Below are positions 17,609-26,133 of a stretch of DNA of 64,000 nucleotides, one piece after another. The translations under genes and the position numbers were made by a program. The DNA is from DASQPE01 sp964519805. GTDB lineage: Bacteria > Gemmatimonadota > Gemmatimonadetes > Gemmatimonadales > GWC2-71-9. The stretch lies in NCBI GenBank assembly GCA_964519805.1, contig CAZFKN010000001.1:22772-86771 (forward strand), given 5' to 3'. Below the pieces are notes generated by a model. The model had not been told where the DNA came from. It did not search any database and saw only the letters and a list, made by a program, of their open reading frames with translations. How positions within the stretch are numbered: position 1 is the stretch's first letter; the number at the start of each line of letters is the position of its first letter.

Positions 17609-19159
17609 ATGTCAAACCGAAGCGGGCGCCGCCCGGTTGCGCTCGTCGTCCTGGACGGCTGGGGCTACCGGGAGGCGCGCGAGGGCAACGCGATCGAGTT
17701 GGCCGAGACCCCGGTCTGGCACCGGTTGTGGTCGTCGATGCCCCGGACACTGCTCGCCGCGAGCGGGCTCCGGGTCGGGCTCCCCGAGGGACAGATGGGC
17801 AACAGCGAGGTCGGGCACCTCAACCTCGGTGCCGGCCGGGTCGTTCCGCAGGATCTCGTCCGCATCTCCGAAAGCATCCGCACCGGCAGCTTCTACAGCC
17901 TCGAGCCGCTGGTGGAGCTGTGCGCGCACCTGCGCCAGACCGGTGGGACGCTGCATCTGATCGGCCTCCTCGGACCGGGCGGTGTGCACGCGCTCGACCG
18001 CCACCTTCTGGCCTGCATCGAGCTGGGCATGCGCCTCAAGGTCCCGGCGATCGCGATCCACGGCTTTCTCGACGGTCGCGACGCACCGCCGACGCTGGGG
18101 GCGGAAGTGGTGCGGACGCTCCTCCAGGACATGCGGCGCATCGCGGGGAGCCGGGTGGATGTCGCGACGCTCTGCGGCCGGTACTACGGCATGGACCGCG
18201 ACCGGCGATGGGAGCGCACCAAGGTCGCCTACGACGCGATCGTGCACGGCGTGGGGGGAGCTATCACCCACCCGGTGCTCGCCGTCCAGGCGGCGTATCA
18301 GCGGGGCGAGACCGACGAGTTCCTCAAGCCGGTGGTGCACTACCGCGACGGCGTGCCGGTGGCGCACGTGCGGGACGGCGACGCCGTCTTCTTCTTCAAC
18401 TACCGCAGCGACCGGATGCGCCAGATCGTAGCCGCCACGTGCGTCGATGGGTTCGAGGGGTTCGACGTGCGGGACCGCCCCGCCCTCCGGGGCGTCACGA
18501 TGACGCAGTACGACCAGACGTTCCCGCTGCCACAGGCGTTTCCGCCGTTCACGCTGGCGCGGATTCTGGCCCAGGCCCTCGCCGACGCCGGCCTGTCCCA
18601 GTTCCGCACCGCGGAGACGGAGAAGTACCCGCACGTCACCTACTTTTTCAACGGCGGCGTGGAGCCGCCGTATCCGAACGAGGAGCGCTGCCTGATCCCC
18701 TCGCAGCGGGTGGCCACGTACGACCTCGCGCCGGAAATGAGCGCCACCGGGGTAACCGAGGCCTTTTGTCGCACCATCGAAGCGAAGGCGCACGATTTCG
18801 TGCTCTGCAACTATGCGAACGCCGACATGGTAGGCCATACCGGCGTCATTCCCGCCGTCATCAAGGCGGTGGAAACGGTCGACCGCTGCCTGGACCGCGT
18901 GCTGCGGAGTGCGGACAAGGCCGGCGCAACCGTCCTCATTACGGCCGACCACGGCAACGCGGAGACCATGATCGATCCCACGACCGGCGCCGTGCACACT
19001 GCCCACACGACCAACCCCGTTCCCTTCGTCGCGGTGCGAAGCGGCTGCGCCGAGCTGCGTGGCGGCGGCGCGCTCTGCGACGTGGCCCCCACGGTGCTCG
19101 GCCTCCTCGGGCTCGATCAGCCGGCCGAGATGACCGGCCGCGACCTCCGCCAGTGCTGA
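17609..19159 (+). CDS. gpmI: Cofactor-independent phosphoglycerate mutase
   Basis: Interconverts 3- and 2-phosphoglycerate in glycolysis through a phosphoserine intermediate, using two Mn2+ ions. Length 516 aa is typical. Motifs are VLDGWGYRE (first metal aspartate), MGNSEVGHLNLGAGR (nucleophilic serine), FLDGRDAPP, FNYRSDRMRQI, and the C-terminal metal sites NYANADMVGHTG and TADHGNAETM. The next gene starts 5 bp after the stop. Note the Mn dependence, given the Mn riboswitch at 24 kb. Confidence 0.97.
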   Translation: MSNRSGRRPVALVVLDGWGYREAREGNAIELAETPVWHRLWSSMPRTLLAASGLRVGLPEGQMGNSEVGHLNLGAGRVVPQDLVRISESIRTGSFYSLEPLVELCAHLRQTGGTLHLIGLLGPGGVHALDRHLLACIELGMRLKVPAIAIHGFLDGRDAPPTLGAEVVRTLLQDMRRIAGSRVDVATLCGRYYGMDRDRRWERTKVAYDAIVHGVGGAITHPVLAVQAAYQRGETDEFLKPVVHYRDGVPVAHVRDGDAVFFFNYRSDRMRQIVAATCVDGFEGFDVRDRPALRGVTMTQYDQTFPLPQAFPPFTLARILAQALADAGLSQFRTAETEKYPHVTYFFNGGVEPPYPNEERCLIPSQRVATYDLAPEMSATGVTEAFCRTIEAKAHDFVLCNYANADMVGHTGVIPAVIKAVETVDRCLDRVLRSADKAGATVLITADHGNAETMIDPTTGAVHTAHTTNPVPFVAVRSGCAELRGGGALCDVAPTVLGLLGLDQPAEMTGRDLRQC

Positions 19160-19164
19160 CGCCG

Positions 19165-19839
19165 ATGCGCACTTCCGCGGCCCCGCTTGCCCTCGCCGTC
19201 GCCCTTGCCTGTCCCGCTCTCGCACTCGGACAGGTCGGTCACCCACCCGCGAGCAGCCCGTACTCGGACCTCGCGAAGGGGAACAGCATCACCTTTCTCG
19301 GCGGTCGGTTCATGGGCGACGGTGGCCGAGTCGGTGTGGGCCCGAACAGCGGCTATACCTTCGGCCTCCGCTACGATCTGCGCGCCGCGCGCGCGCTCGC
19401 GCTCGGTCTCGGCGTCGAGCGCGGAAATCTCGAGCGCCTGATCGTCGATCCGTTCAACGCCGTAGGCCAGCAGGTCTCCGGCCCCGTGGACCAGAAGGTC
19501 ACGTTCGTCGAAGCGTTCATTACGCTGAACCTGACAGGAGGAAAGACCTGGCACGGCTTCGCGCCCTTCACCGGCGTCGTCGCCGGGGCGGCATTCGCGA
19601 CCAGCACGCCCGCCGACACGACCCGCTACAACTTCGGGAAGAAGTTCTTTTTCGCACCGGCGGCAGGGTTCAGAATGTTTCTCGGCAACCGACTGCACCT
19701 CCGCGCCGAGGCTCGGGCCAGCTTCTGGAAGCTCTCCTATCCACCTAGCTTCAATGCCGGGATCACACCGATCACGGCGGACGTGTCGGAGTGGAATCTG
19801 ACGCCGTGGTTCGTGGTCGGGCTCGGCTTCATCATGTAG
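19165..19839 (+). CDS. Putative outer-membrane beta-barrel protein
   Basis: Exported protein of 224 aa from ATG 19165 with a clear signal peptide (LALAVALACPALALGQ). The remainder alternates hydrophobic and polar residues with glycine/aromatic turns (YTFGLRYDLRA, KVTFVEAFITLNLTG, FFAPAAGFRMFLG) and ends with an aromatic-rich strand (LTPWFVVGLGFIM). These are marks of a small 8-stranded barrel of the OmpA/OmpW type. Specific function unknown. It sits between gpmI and a PTPS homologue with gaps below 10 bp. Confidence 0.6.
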   Translation: MRTSAAPLALAVALACPALALGQVGHPPASSPYSDLAKGNSITFLGGRFMGDGGRVGVGPNSGYTFGLRYDLRAARALALGLGVERGNLERLIVDPFNAVGQQVSGPVDQKVTFVEAFITLNLTGGKTWHGFAPFTGVVAGAAFATSTPADTTRYNFGKKFFFAPAAGFRMFLGNRLHLRAEARASFWKLSYPPSFNAGITPITADVSEWNLTPWFVVGLGFIM

Positions 19840-19847
19840 CCACGGGC

Positions 19848-20264
19848 ATGCCCATCTCGCTCACCCGCACCGTGAGCTTCTATGCACTCCACCGCCTGTA
19901 CCGGCCCGAGTGGAGCCCCGAGCGCAATCGAGAGGTGTTCGGCGCGCTGTCCGAGGAACCCCCGCACGGACACGAGTATCGCTGCGCGGTCACCGTGACC
20001 GGCCCACCGGACGCTTCCCCCGACCTGCTGATCGATCTCGCCGAGCTGGACCGCCTTCTCAACGCTGAGATCGTCGAGCCGCTCGGCGGGAAGTATCTCA
20101 ATCGCGACGTGCCCGCGTTTGCCCGAACCCTGCCGACCTGCGAAGCGATGGCGGCTTACGTGTTCGAGCGGGTCGCCGCGCGCCTGCCCGCGGGCGCTCG
20201 CCTGGAACGCGTGCGGGTGCTGGAAGACCCCACGCTCTATGCCGACTGCACCGGCGTTCCCTGA
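19848..20264 (+). CDS. 6-pyruvoyl-tetrahydropterin synthase family protein lacking the usual cysteine
   Basis: PTPS/QueD-fold protein of 138 aa. Zinc ligands are present: His in FYALHRLY and the HGHEY pair at about residues 40-44. The C-terminal catalytic glutamate lies in VRVLEDPTLYADC. The catalytic cysteine expected in F-G-x-C, before H-G-H, is replaced (FGALSEEPPHGH). A glutamate sits three residues before the histidine pair, as described for PTPS-III proteins, so the reaction may differ from QueD or be a PTPS-III-type side-chain cleavage (inference). mobA follows 9 bp later. Confidence 0.82.
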   Translation: MPISLTRTVSFYALHRLYRPEWSPERNREVFGALSEEPPHGHEYRCAVTVTGPPDASPDLLIDLAELDRLLNAEIVEPLGGKYLNRDVPAFARTLPTCEAMAAYVFERVAARLPAGARLERVRVLEDPTLYADCTGVP

Positions 20265-20273
20265 CCTGGGCCG

Positions 20274-20876
20274 GTGGGCTTGCCCAGCGTAGCCGGGGCG
20301 ATCATTGCCGGCGGCGAGGCCACGCGCCTCGGAGGCAGGCCTAAAGGGCTGGAGCGGGTCGGCGGGGTCCGGATACTCGATCGTCTCGCGGACGCACTGA
20401 CCGCTGCCCTCGGGACGTGGCCGCTGCTCGTGGCTAACGCCGCCGATGCGGGCACGTGGCGTCCGGAGCTTCGCGTCGTCCGGGATCTGCGCCCGGGGCT
20501 CGGGGCGCTGGGCGGCATTTACACCGCTGTCGTCGAGGCACCCGCGCCCGTCGTTTGCGTCGCGTGGGACATGCCCTTCGTGACCACCGAGCTGGTCCGG
20601 GCGCTCGCGAGCGGCCTCGGCGACTGGGATGCGTTCCTGCCGGAGAGTCACGGCGGGAAGGACGGTGTCGAGCCGCTCTGCGCAGCGTACGGGCCTGCCT
20701 GCGGACCGGCCATCGCCGCCCGGCTCACGGCGGGCGATCTTCGAGCCGTCGGCTTCCATGCCGACGTCCGGGTGGGGCGGCTCCCGCTCGACGCCGTCCG
20801 CCGGATCGGGGATCCCGAGAGGCTCTTCTTCAACGTGAACACCACGGACGACCTGGCGCGCGCCGAGGCGCTCTGA
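20274..20876 (+). CDS. mobA: Molybdenum cofactor guanylyltransferase
   Basis: Adds GMP to molybdopterin to form the guanine dinucleotide cofactor. The protein is 200 aa from GTG 20274. The N-terminal nucleotide-binding signature GAIIAGGEATRLGGRPKGL is complete. VRDLRPGLGALGGIYTAV, CVAWDMPFVTTELV and FFNVNTTDDLARAEAL follow as in the family. mobB begins two bases after the stop and moeA overlaps mobB, forming a cofactor-finishing cluster. No molybdoenzyme is coded in the window. Confidence 0.93.
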   Translation: MGLPSVAGAIIAGGEATRLGGRPKGLERVGGVRILDRLADALTAALGTWPLLVANAADAGTWRPELRVVRDLRPGLGALGGIYTAVVEAPAPVVCVAWDMPFVTTELVRALASGLGDWDAFLPESHGGKDGVEPLCAAYGPACGPAIAARLTAGDLRAVGFHADVRVGRLPLDAVRRIGDPERLFFNVNTTDDLARAEAL

Positions 20877-20878
20877 CC

Positions 20879-21403
20879 ATGCGGCTCATCACGGTGATCG
20901 GCCTCAAGAACGCCGGCAAGACGACTCTCACCGTCGCGCTCGCGAGCGAATACGTGCGGCGCGGACGTCGCGTCATGACCATCAAGCACGGCCACCACCC
21001 CGCGGACGTCGATCGTCCCGGGAGCGATACCTACCGGCACTTCCGGGAGGCCCGCGCTGAACGGACGCTCATCGCGGCGCCCGACCTGAGGGTGCTGTTC
21101 GAGCGCACGCCCGACGACTATGACGCGGTGGCACTGGCCCGACGATACATGGTCGGCGCCGACATCGTCCTGTGCGAGGGATACAAGCGCGCTTCCCTGC
21201 CCAAGGTCGAGGTGTGGCGGAAGGTGGTGGGCGGCCGCCCCATCTACGACGCCGACGCCCCGAACGCGGCGGAGTGGGTGGCCCTGGTCGTCGACGACCG
21301 CGAGGCGGGAGCCGACGCGCGCTGTCCGGTGCTCGCCTTCAGCGATACCAATTGGCTTCAGACGCTGGCGAACATCGCGTGGGAGCGGGCGCTGCTGCTG
21401 TGA
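20879..21403 (+). CDS. mobB: Molybdopterin-guanine dinucleotide biosynthesis GTPase MobB
   Basis: P-loop GTP-binding protein of 174 aa that assists MobA. Walker A is IGLKNAGKTTLTVAL near the N-terminus, followed by MTIKHGHHPADVDRPGSDTYRHFREA, the family's conserved His/Asp region. IVLCEGYKRASLPKVEVWR marks the switch/base-binding part. It lies between mobA (2-bp gap) and moeA (GTGA overlap). Confidence 0.93.
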   Translation: MRLITVIGLKNAGKTTLTVALASEYVRRGRRVMTIKHGHHPADVDRPGSDTYRHFREARAERTLIAAPDLRVLFERTPDDYDAVALARRYMVGADIVLCEGYKRASLPKVEVWRKVVGGRPIYDADAPNAAEWVALVVDDREAGADARCPVLAFSDTNWLQTLANIAWERALLL

Positions 21404-22656
21404 TCGAGACGGGCCTCGCCCCTGCGGATGCCGCACGGCGCATCCTCGCCGACGTCCGACCGCAGCCGGCGCTTCGGGTTCCCCTCGACGATGCGCTCGA
21501 CAGCGTGCTCGCCGAAGACATCATCAGCCCGCTCGACATTCCGCCCTGGGCCAACTCGGCCATGGACGGCTACGCGGCCCGAAGCGCCGACGTCCGTGGG
21601 GCCTCACCCAACGCGCCGGTGCGCCTCCGCGTGGTCGAGGAGGTTCCGGCGGGGCGGTTCCCGACCAAGACGCTGGGGCCGGGCGAGAGCATCCGCGTTT
21701 TCACCGGCGCGCCGGTCCCCGGCGGCGCGGACAGCGTCATCCGGCAGGAAGACACCGACGTGGGAAAGGCGACGGTCACCGTCCTCCACGACCGCGATGC
21801 CGGCGTGAACATTCGCAAGGCAGGGGAAGACATACAGAAGGGGCAGACCGTGCTCCGCGCCGGCACGCCGCTCGGCCCGGCCCAGCTGGGCGTGCTGGCC
21901 TCGCTCGCGGTGGCACACCCCCTGGTCCACCGACGCCCGCGCGTCGCGATTCTGGCGAGCGGGGACGAGATCGTGGACGTGGACCAGCCCGAGGCCATTC
22001 TGAGCGGGCGGCGCACCGCGAGCAGCAACACCCACACGATCGCCGCACTCGTGCGGCGGGCGGGCGGTGAACCGGTCAGTCTCGGCATCGCCGGCGACTC
22101 ACCCGAGAGTCTTCGCGCGCACCTCGCGCGGGCATCGGAATCGGACCTGCTGGTGACCACGGCCGGCATCAGCGTGGGCGAGCACGACCATCTCCGGGCT
22201 GTGCTCGATGAGCTGGGCGTCGAGCAGCGGTTCTGGAGAGTGCGCATGCGACCCGGAGCGCCGCTGGGGTTCGGCCTGTTGCACGGGATTCCGTGGATCG
22301 GGTTGCCCGGCAATCCCGTCAGCACGATGGTGACGTTCGAGCTGTTCGTCCGGCCCGCGATCCGCGCCATGTGCGGCCACGCATTGCCGTTCCGTCGCGC
22401 GATCACCGTCAAGGCCGCGGAGCCCATCAGCCTCAGGCCCAAGCTCCAACATTTCCTCAGGGCAATAGTGATGGACGGGCCGGCCGGCCCGGAGGCGCGG
22501 CTTACCGGCCCGCAGGGCTCCGGGATTCTCACCTCAATGGTCCGAGCCAACGCGCTGCTGGTGATTCCGGAAGGACAGTTCGAGACGCCGGCGGGCGCTG
22601 AGATCACGGCCATGCTGCTCGACGACGCGGTCCATCAGGCCGAGCCGGGCTTTTGA
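21400..22656 (+). CDS. moeA: Molybdopterin molybdenumtransferase
   Basis: Inserts molybdate into adenylated molybdopterin. From GTG 21400 (GTGA overlap with mobB) the protein is 418 aa, normal for MoeA. The signature PPWANSAMDGYAARSADV is near the N-terminus. FTGAPVPGGADSVIRQEDT, RKAGEDIQKGQTVLRAGTPL, SSNTHTIAALVRRAGGEPV, TTAGISVGEHDHLRAVLDELG and GLPGNPVSTMVTFELFVRP follow in order. The stop overlaps the next small gene as TTGA. Confidence 0.95.
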   Translation: MIETGLAPADAARRILADVRPQPALRVPLDDALDSVLAEDIISPLDIPPWANSAMDGYAARSADVRGASPNAPVRLRVVEEVPAGRFPTKTLGPGESIRVFTGAPVPGGADSVIRQEDTDVGKATVTVLHDRDAGVNIRKAGEDIQKGQTVLRAGTPLGPAQLGVLASLAVAHPLVHRRPRVAILASGDEIVDVDQPEAILSGRRTASSNTHTIAALVRRAGGEPVSLGIAGDSPESLRAHLARASESDLLVTTAGISVGEHDHLRAVLDELGVEQRFWRVRMRPGAPLGFGLLHGIPWIGLPGNPVSTMVTFELFVRPAIRAMCGHALPFRRAITVKAAEPISLRPKLQHFLRAIVMDGPAGPEARLTGPQGSGILTSMVRANALLVIPEGQFETPAGAEITAMLLDDAVHQAEPGF

Positions 22657-22955
22657 GCGGCGTCGTCTACGAGGTGACGGTTGAGGTCGACCGCTCGCTG
22701 GTCGACGCGTTCGTGCGGTACATGACGGAGGAGCACATTCCGCAGATCTACGCCACCGGCTGCTTCCGCTGCATTCGCTTCGACCGCGCCGCGTCAACGA
22801 TCTTTCGCTCTGCGTACCAGGCCGCAACGGCCGCGGATCTCGAGCGCTATCTCCAGCACCACACCGCAGCATTTCGTGCCGATTTCGGCGCGCATTTCCC
22901 AACAGGTGTCACTGTGAGCCGCGTCACCTGGAGCAGCATCGCGACCTGGGAGTGA
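22653..22955 (+). CDS. DUF4286 family protein
   Basis: Small cytosolic protein of 100 aa with the DUF4286 pattern: VYEVTVEVDRSLVDAFVRYMTEEHIPQI, then CFRCIRFDR and YQAATAADLERYLQHHTAAFRADFGAHFP. The fold is ferredoxin-like (dimeric alpha-beta barrel) and the function is unknown. It starts at TTG 22653, overlapping the moeA stop by four bases, so it is probably translated with the molybdenum-cofactor genes. A link to that pathway is only positional. Confidence 0.8.
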   Translation: MSGVVYEVTVEVDRSLVDAFVRYMTEEHIPQIYATGCFRCIRFDRAASTIFRSAYQAATAADLERYLQHHTAAFRADFGAHFPTGVTVSRVTWSSIATWE

Positions 22956-22999
22956 CCTGCGTCGCAGAGCGTCGGGCCGGCCCGACGTGAAGTTGCCCC

Positions 23000-23992
23000 A
23001 TGGCACGTCACGTAGTAAACACCCGCCTTGTCCGTTGGCTGGTCACCGCGGCGTTGATGGTTGCGCTCGTAAGCCAGGTCGACGTGGGCGACGCCCTGCG
23101 TCATCTGGTGAACGCGAACCCCGGCGGCCTCGTCCTCGCGATGCTGATCCTGGTCTGCGACCGATTCCTTCAAGCCGCCAAATGGTACCCGCTGGTGCGG
23201 ATTCAGACCGACGAGCTGCCGTTCGGCGTCTGCATCCGCGCATATCTCGCATCTTACGCCGCCTCGTTCCTGCTTCCGGCCTCGATCGGCGGCGACATGC
23301 TCCGGGCGGTGGCGTTGGGGCGGTCGCGGAATCTCATCCCGGAGGTCGGGGCCTCGATCGTGATGGAGCGACTGCTGGGCGTCGCGACGCTGGTCGTCGC
23401 GAATCTCCTGGCGGTCCTGTACGCGTTCAGCGGCTCTTCCAGGCTCGAGCGGTTCGGGCCCATGGCCGTCGGGCTGGTCGGGCTGGCGTTCGTCGCGCTG
23501 CTCACGCCGATGAGCCAGCCGGTGCAGGGTTGGATCCGGGCCCGGTGTCGGCGCTTCGGATCCGCCAGCTGGACTGCGGTCCTGCGGCGGTTCGGTAACG
23601 CGTACTTCGCGCATCGACGCCACCCCGGCGCGCTGCTGCTGGTTTTCCTCCTGTCGCTGGTCGAGATCGGCATGGTCATCCTGATGATGGCCACGGTCGC
23701 CGATGCCATCCACACCCGGATTACGCTCGGCATGCTGCTGGTGGTGGCGCCGATTGCGCTGGTGCTGTACCGGCTGCCCATCACCTACTGGGGGCTGGGC
23801 GTCGCCGACGGCGGACTGGTGCTCCTGCTGAAGCATCTCTACGGCATTCCGCCGACACAGGCCATTGCCGCGTCCGTGGCGTTCCGCTTCGTGGAGCTTT
23901 GCGTTGCGCTCCCCGGCGCGATTCTCTGGCCCAGCCTCGTCAGTCCCTCCGGTCTCCGCCGCGCCGTTGACGCAGGCGCAACCCGCGTCTAG
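23000..23992 (+). CDS. Flippase-like / lysylphosphatidylglycerol-synthase-type membrane protein
   Basis: Membrane protein of 330 aa of the UPF0104/LPG-synthase-TM superfamily with about eight hydrophobic helices. Family features are LILVCDRFLQAAKWYPLV, LASYAASFLLPASIGGDMLRAVALGR and VVMERLLGVATLV-like segments, then PITYWGLGVADGGLVLLLKHLYGIP near the C-terminus. There is no soluble aminoacyl-transferase domain, so lipid or polyprenyl-carrier flipping is more likely (inference). The promoter for the Mn riboswitch transcript lies inside its last codons. Confidence 0.8.
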   Translation: MARHVVNTRLVRWLVTAALMVALVSQVDVGDALRHLVNANPGGLVLAMLILVCDRFLQAAKWYPLVRIQTDELPFGVCIRAYLASYAASFLLPASIGGDMLRAVALGRSRNLIPEVGASIVMERLLGVATLVVANLLAVLYAFSGSSRLERFGPMAVGLVGLAFVALLTPMSQPVQGWIRARCRRFGSASWTAVLRRFGNAYFAHRRHPGALLLVFLLSLVEIGMVILMMATVADAIHTRITLGMLLVVAPIALVLYRLPITYWGLGVADGGLVLLLKHLYGIPPTQAIAASVAFRFVELCVALPGAILWPSLVSPSGLRRAVDAGATRV

Positions 23993-23995
23993 CTT
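23967..23995 (+). promoter_or_regulatory. Sigma-70-like promoter for the htpX-terC transcript
   Basis: TTGACG (23967-23972) and TAGCTT (23990-23995) are spaced by 17 bases, placing the transcript start near 24002, a few bases before the riboswitch. The same -10 box and spacing occur at 27494-27522 in front of another structured leader. Confidence 0.65.
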
Positions 23996-24005
23996 CCGCC
24001 CTCAA

Positions 24006-24122
24006 GAAGGGGAGTAGCTCATCCGCCCTCGGGCGGACGCCCGGATCGTCAAGACTGTCCGCATTGCGGGCACGGTCCGGCAGGAAGCGCGGCGAAGGCC
24101 GCGTATTCAGAGCGAGACCTTC
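24006..24122 (+). ncRNA. yybP-ykoY manganese riboswitch
   Basis: Matches the conserved parts of the Mn2+-sensing yybP-ykoY aptamer: GGGGAGTAGCTC at the 5' side, CGTCAAGAC, GCATTGCGGG in the second helix stack, and GAGCGAGACCTTCG at the 3' side. The closing helix pairs GAAGG (24006-24010) with CCTTC (24118-24122) and GCTC (24017-24020) with GAGC (24110-24113). The 3' strand is shared with the following terminator, so Mn2+ binding should prevent termination and switch htpX-terC on (inference from the known family). Confidence 0.92.
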
Positions 24123-24168
24123 GTCCAGGCCGCCTCGGGGCGCCGGACGAAGGTCTCGCTCTCTTTTT
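24109..24168 (+). terminator. Riboswitch-controlled intrinsic terminator
   Basis: A perfect 18-bp stem (AGAGCGAGACCTTCGTCC, 24109-24126, with its complement at 24145-24162) and an 18-nt loop are followed by CTTTTT. The 5' arm overlaps the 3' strand of the riboswitch closing helix, so the two structures exclude each other. It ends 14 nt before the htpX ATG. Confidence 0.93.
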
Positions 24169-24181
24169 GAGGGAGTCCACG

Positions 24182-25018
24182 ATGAACAACGTGAAGACAT
24201 TCGTGCTGATGGGCGGCCTGATGGGATTGTTCCTGCTGGCCGGCCAGCTGCTGGGAGGCTCGCAAGGGCTGGTGCTGGCCCTCGTCGTCGGCGGCCTCTT
24301 CAACTTCGTGATGTATTTCTTTTCCGATCGGATGGTGCTGCGCATGTACGGGGCGCAGGTCGTCGGACCGGAACAGGCGCCTGAGCTGTACGCCCTGGTG
24401 GACCGCCTGCGGCAGCGGGCCGGTCTTCCGATGCCGGTCGTGGCGGTGGCCCCGCACGAGCAGCCCAACGCGTTCGCTACCGGCCGCAACCCGGGGCATG
24501 CGGTCGTGGCGGTCACCACCGGCATCCTCAAGTACATGCCCCAGGACGAGCTGGAGGGCGTGCTCGCCCACGAGCTGGCGCACGTCAAGAACCGCGATAT
24601 GCTCATTTCGACGGTGGCGGCCGGCATCGCGGGCGCGATCTCCAACCTGCCCTATCTCCTGCTGTTCGGCGGCGGGCGGAGCGACGACCGGGGACATCCG
24701 GCGCTCGAGCTGGCCCTGATGCTGCTTGGCCCCATCGGCGCGATGCTCATCCAATTCGCCATCTCCCGGCAACGGGAGTTCGAGGCCGACCGGGTCGGGG
24801 CCGAGATCCTGGGCCGGCCGTTGCCCCTCGCCAACGCGCTCCGGCGCCTGGATGCCTTGGCGCACCAAATCCCCATGGACGTGGCTCCGGCTGCCGCCCC
24901 GCTAGCACAAGTGAACCCGCTCGCAGCCCGCGGAGGCGGCGTGCTCAAGCTGTTCAGCACCCACCCACCCACCGAGGAACGGGTGGCCCGGCTCGAAGCG
25001 ATGGCGGCGGGTCGCTAG
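24182..25018 (+). CDS. htpX: M48 membrane metalloprotease HtpX
   Basis: Zinc-dependent inner-membrane protease of 278 aa for membrane protein quality control. Two N-terminal membrane helices (about residues 5-22 and 29-47) are followed by the catalytic H130-E131-x2-H134 motif in GVLAHELAHVKNRD. The third zinc ligand glutamate lies in QREFEADRVG. Two more hydrophobic helices lie between them. C-terminal FSTHPPTEERVARLEAM is typical. It is the first gene after the Mn riboswitch, and terC follows with no gap. Confidence 0.95.
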   Translation: MNNVKTFVLMGGLMGLFLLAGQLLGGSQGLVLALVVGGLFNFVMYFFSDRMVLRMYGAQVVGPEQAPELYALVDRLRQRAGLPMPVVAVAPHEQPNAFATGRNPGHAVVAVTTGILKYMPQDELEGVLAHELAHVKNRDMLISTVAAGIAGAISNLPYLLLFGGGRSDDRGHPALELALMLLGPIGAMLIQFAISRQREFEADRVGAEILGRPLPLANALRRLDALAHQIPMDVAPAAAPLAQVNPLAARGGGVLKLFSTHPPTEERVARLEAMAAGR

Positions 25019-25951
25019 TTGGGACCCTACCAGCCGGGCCTCTGGCTGGGCTTCGCCGCCCTGGTCGCGGTGCTGATGGCCGTCGACCTGGGCGTGCTCA
25101 ACCGGCGCGCTCATGCGCTCGGGTTCGCCGAAGCCCTCCGGTGGTCTGGGGGGGTAGTGGCGCTGGCGGTCGCGTTCGGAGGGATCGTCTTCTGGCAGGA
25201 AGGCGGCCGGGCGGCGCTGGAGTTCTACGCCGGGTACCTCGTCGAGGTCTCGCTCAGCGTCGACAATCTCTTCGTCTTCATTCTGATCTTCGCGTACTTC
25301 AGCGTCCCGGCCGAGGCCCGGCCTAAGGTGCTGAAGTGGGGGATCCTCGGCGCGATCGTGCTGCGCTTCATCATGATCGCGCTGGGCACCGTGCTGCTCC
25401 AGCGGTTCGAATGGATCATCTGGGTGTTCGGCGCGATCCTGATCATCACCGGCATCAAGGTGTGGACGCAGCAGGAGGAACGCATCGAGCCGGAGAAGAA
25501 TCCGGTCGTTCGCCTCGCTCGGCGGCTGATGCCCATCTCACCCGGCTACGACAGGGCCCGTTTCTTCACCCGCACGGTGGACGGGCGGCGCCTGGCGACC
25601 CCGCTGCTCCTGGTGCTGCTCCTGGTCGAGTGGTCGGACCTGGTGTTCGCAATCGACAGCATCCCTGCGGTCTTTGCGGTGACGCGGGACCCCTTCCTCG
25701 TCTTCAGCTCGAACGTGTTCGCGATCCTCGGCCTGCGCGCCCTGTTCTTCGTCGTGGCGGGAGCGATGGACCGGTTTGCCTACCTGAAGCCGGGCGTGGC
25801 GCTCATTCTGGTGTTTGTAGGCTTCAAGATGGCCTTGAGCCACTGGGTCCACTTGCCGATCGGCATTTCGCTGGCGGTGATCGTGGGGACGCTGGCGGCC
25901 TCGGTAGGACTGTCGCTGTGGCGGCGAGGCCCGATCCGTCCGGGGTCGTGA
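25019..25951 (+). CDS. TerC family membrane protein, probable Mn2+ exporter
   Basis: Integral membrane protein of 310 aa with about eight or nine helices. TerC motifs include YLVEVSLSVDNLFVFILIFAYF and EWSDLVFAIDSIPAVFAVTRD, with membrane-embedded Asp/Glu residues that probably bind metal. The Alx/YkoY members of this family export manganese and are classic yybP-ykoY riboswitch targets, which matches the upstream element. The gene starts at TTG 25019 directly after the htpX stop. The export role is inferred from family and riboswitch. Confidence 0.9.
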   Translation: MGPYQPGLWLGFAALVAVLMAVDLGVLNRRAHALGFAEALRWSGGVVALAVAFGGIVFWQEGGRAALEFYAGYLVEVSLSVDNLFVFILIFAYFSVPAEARPKVLKWGILGAIVLRFIMIALGTVLLQRFEWIIWVFGAILIITGIKVWTQQEERIEPEKNPVVRLARRLMPISPGYDRARFFTRTVDGRRLATPLLLVLLLVEWSDLVFAIDSIPAVFAVTRDPFLVFSSNVFAILGLRALFFVVAGAMDRFAYLKPGVALILVFVGFKMALSHWVHLPIGISLAVIVGTLAASVGLSLWRRGPIRPGS

Positions 25952-26133
25952 CGCCTCCCCTACTCCTCCTTCCAGACGTCGATTCCGCCCGCCATCGAGC
26001 CCACGTCCACCGTTGCGGCGGTCTCCAGCGTCCGACCGCCGGATGGTTCAGGTTGGGACGTATTCCGAAACACATGTTGCTCCCGGCTACCGGTCTACCG
26101 TCGACGGCCCGCCCCCACCACCCTTCTCCCTTC
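25952..26133. other. Intergenic region, nothing recognised
   Basis: The 182 bp between terC and the MFS transporter contains no clear open reading frame, hairpin with T-tract, or repeat. It presumably holds the promoter of the transporter, but no convincing pair of boxes was found. Confidence 0.5.

Noticed and set aside
24009..24080. tRNA starting at GGGGAGTAGCTC
   Set aside because: The first 12 bases imitate a tRNA 5' end, but there is no anticodon arm or T-loop; the region fits the yybP-ykoY aptamer instead.
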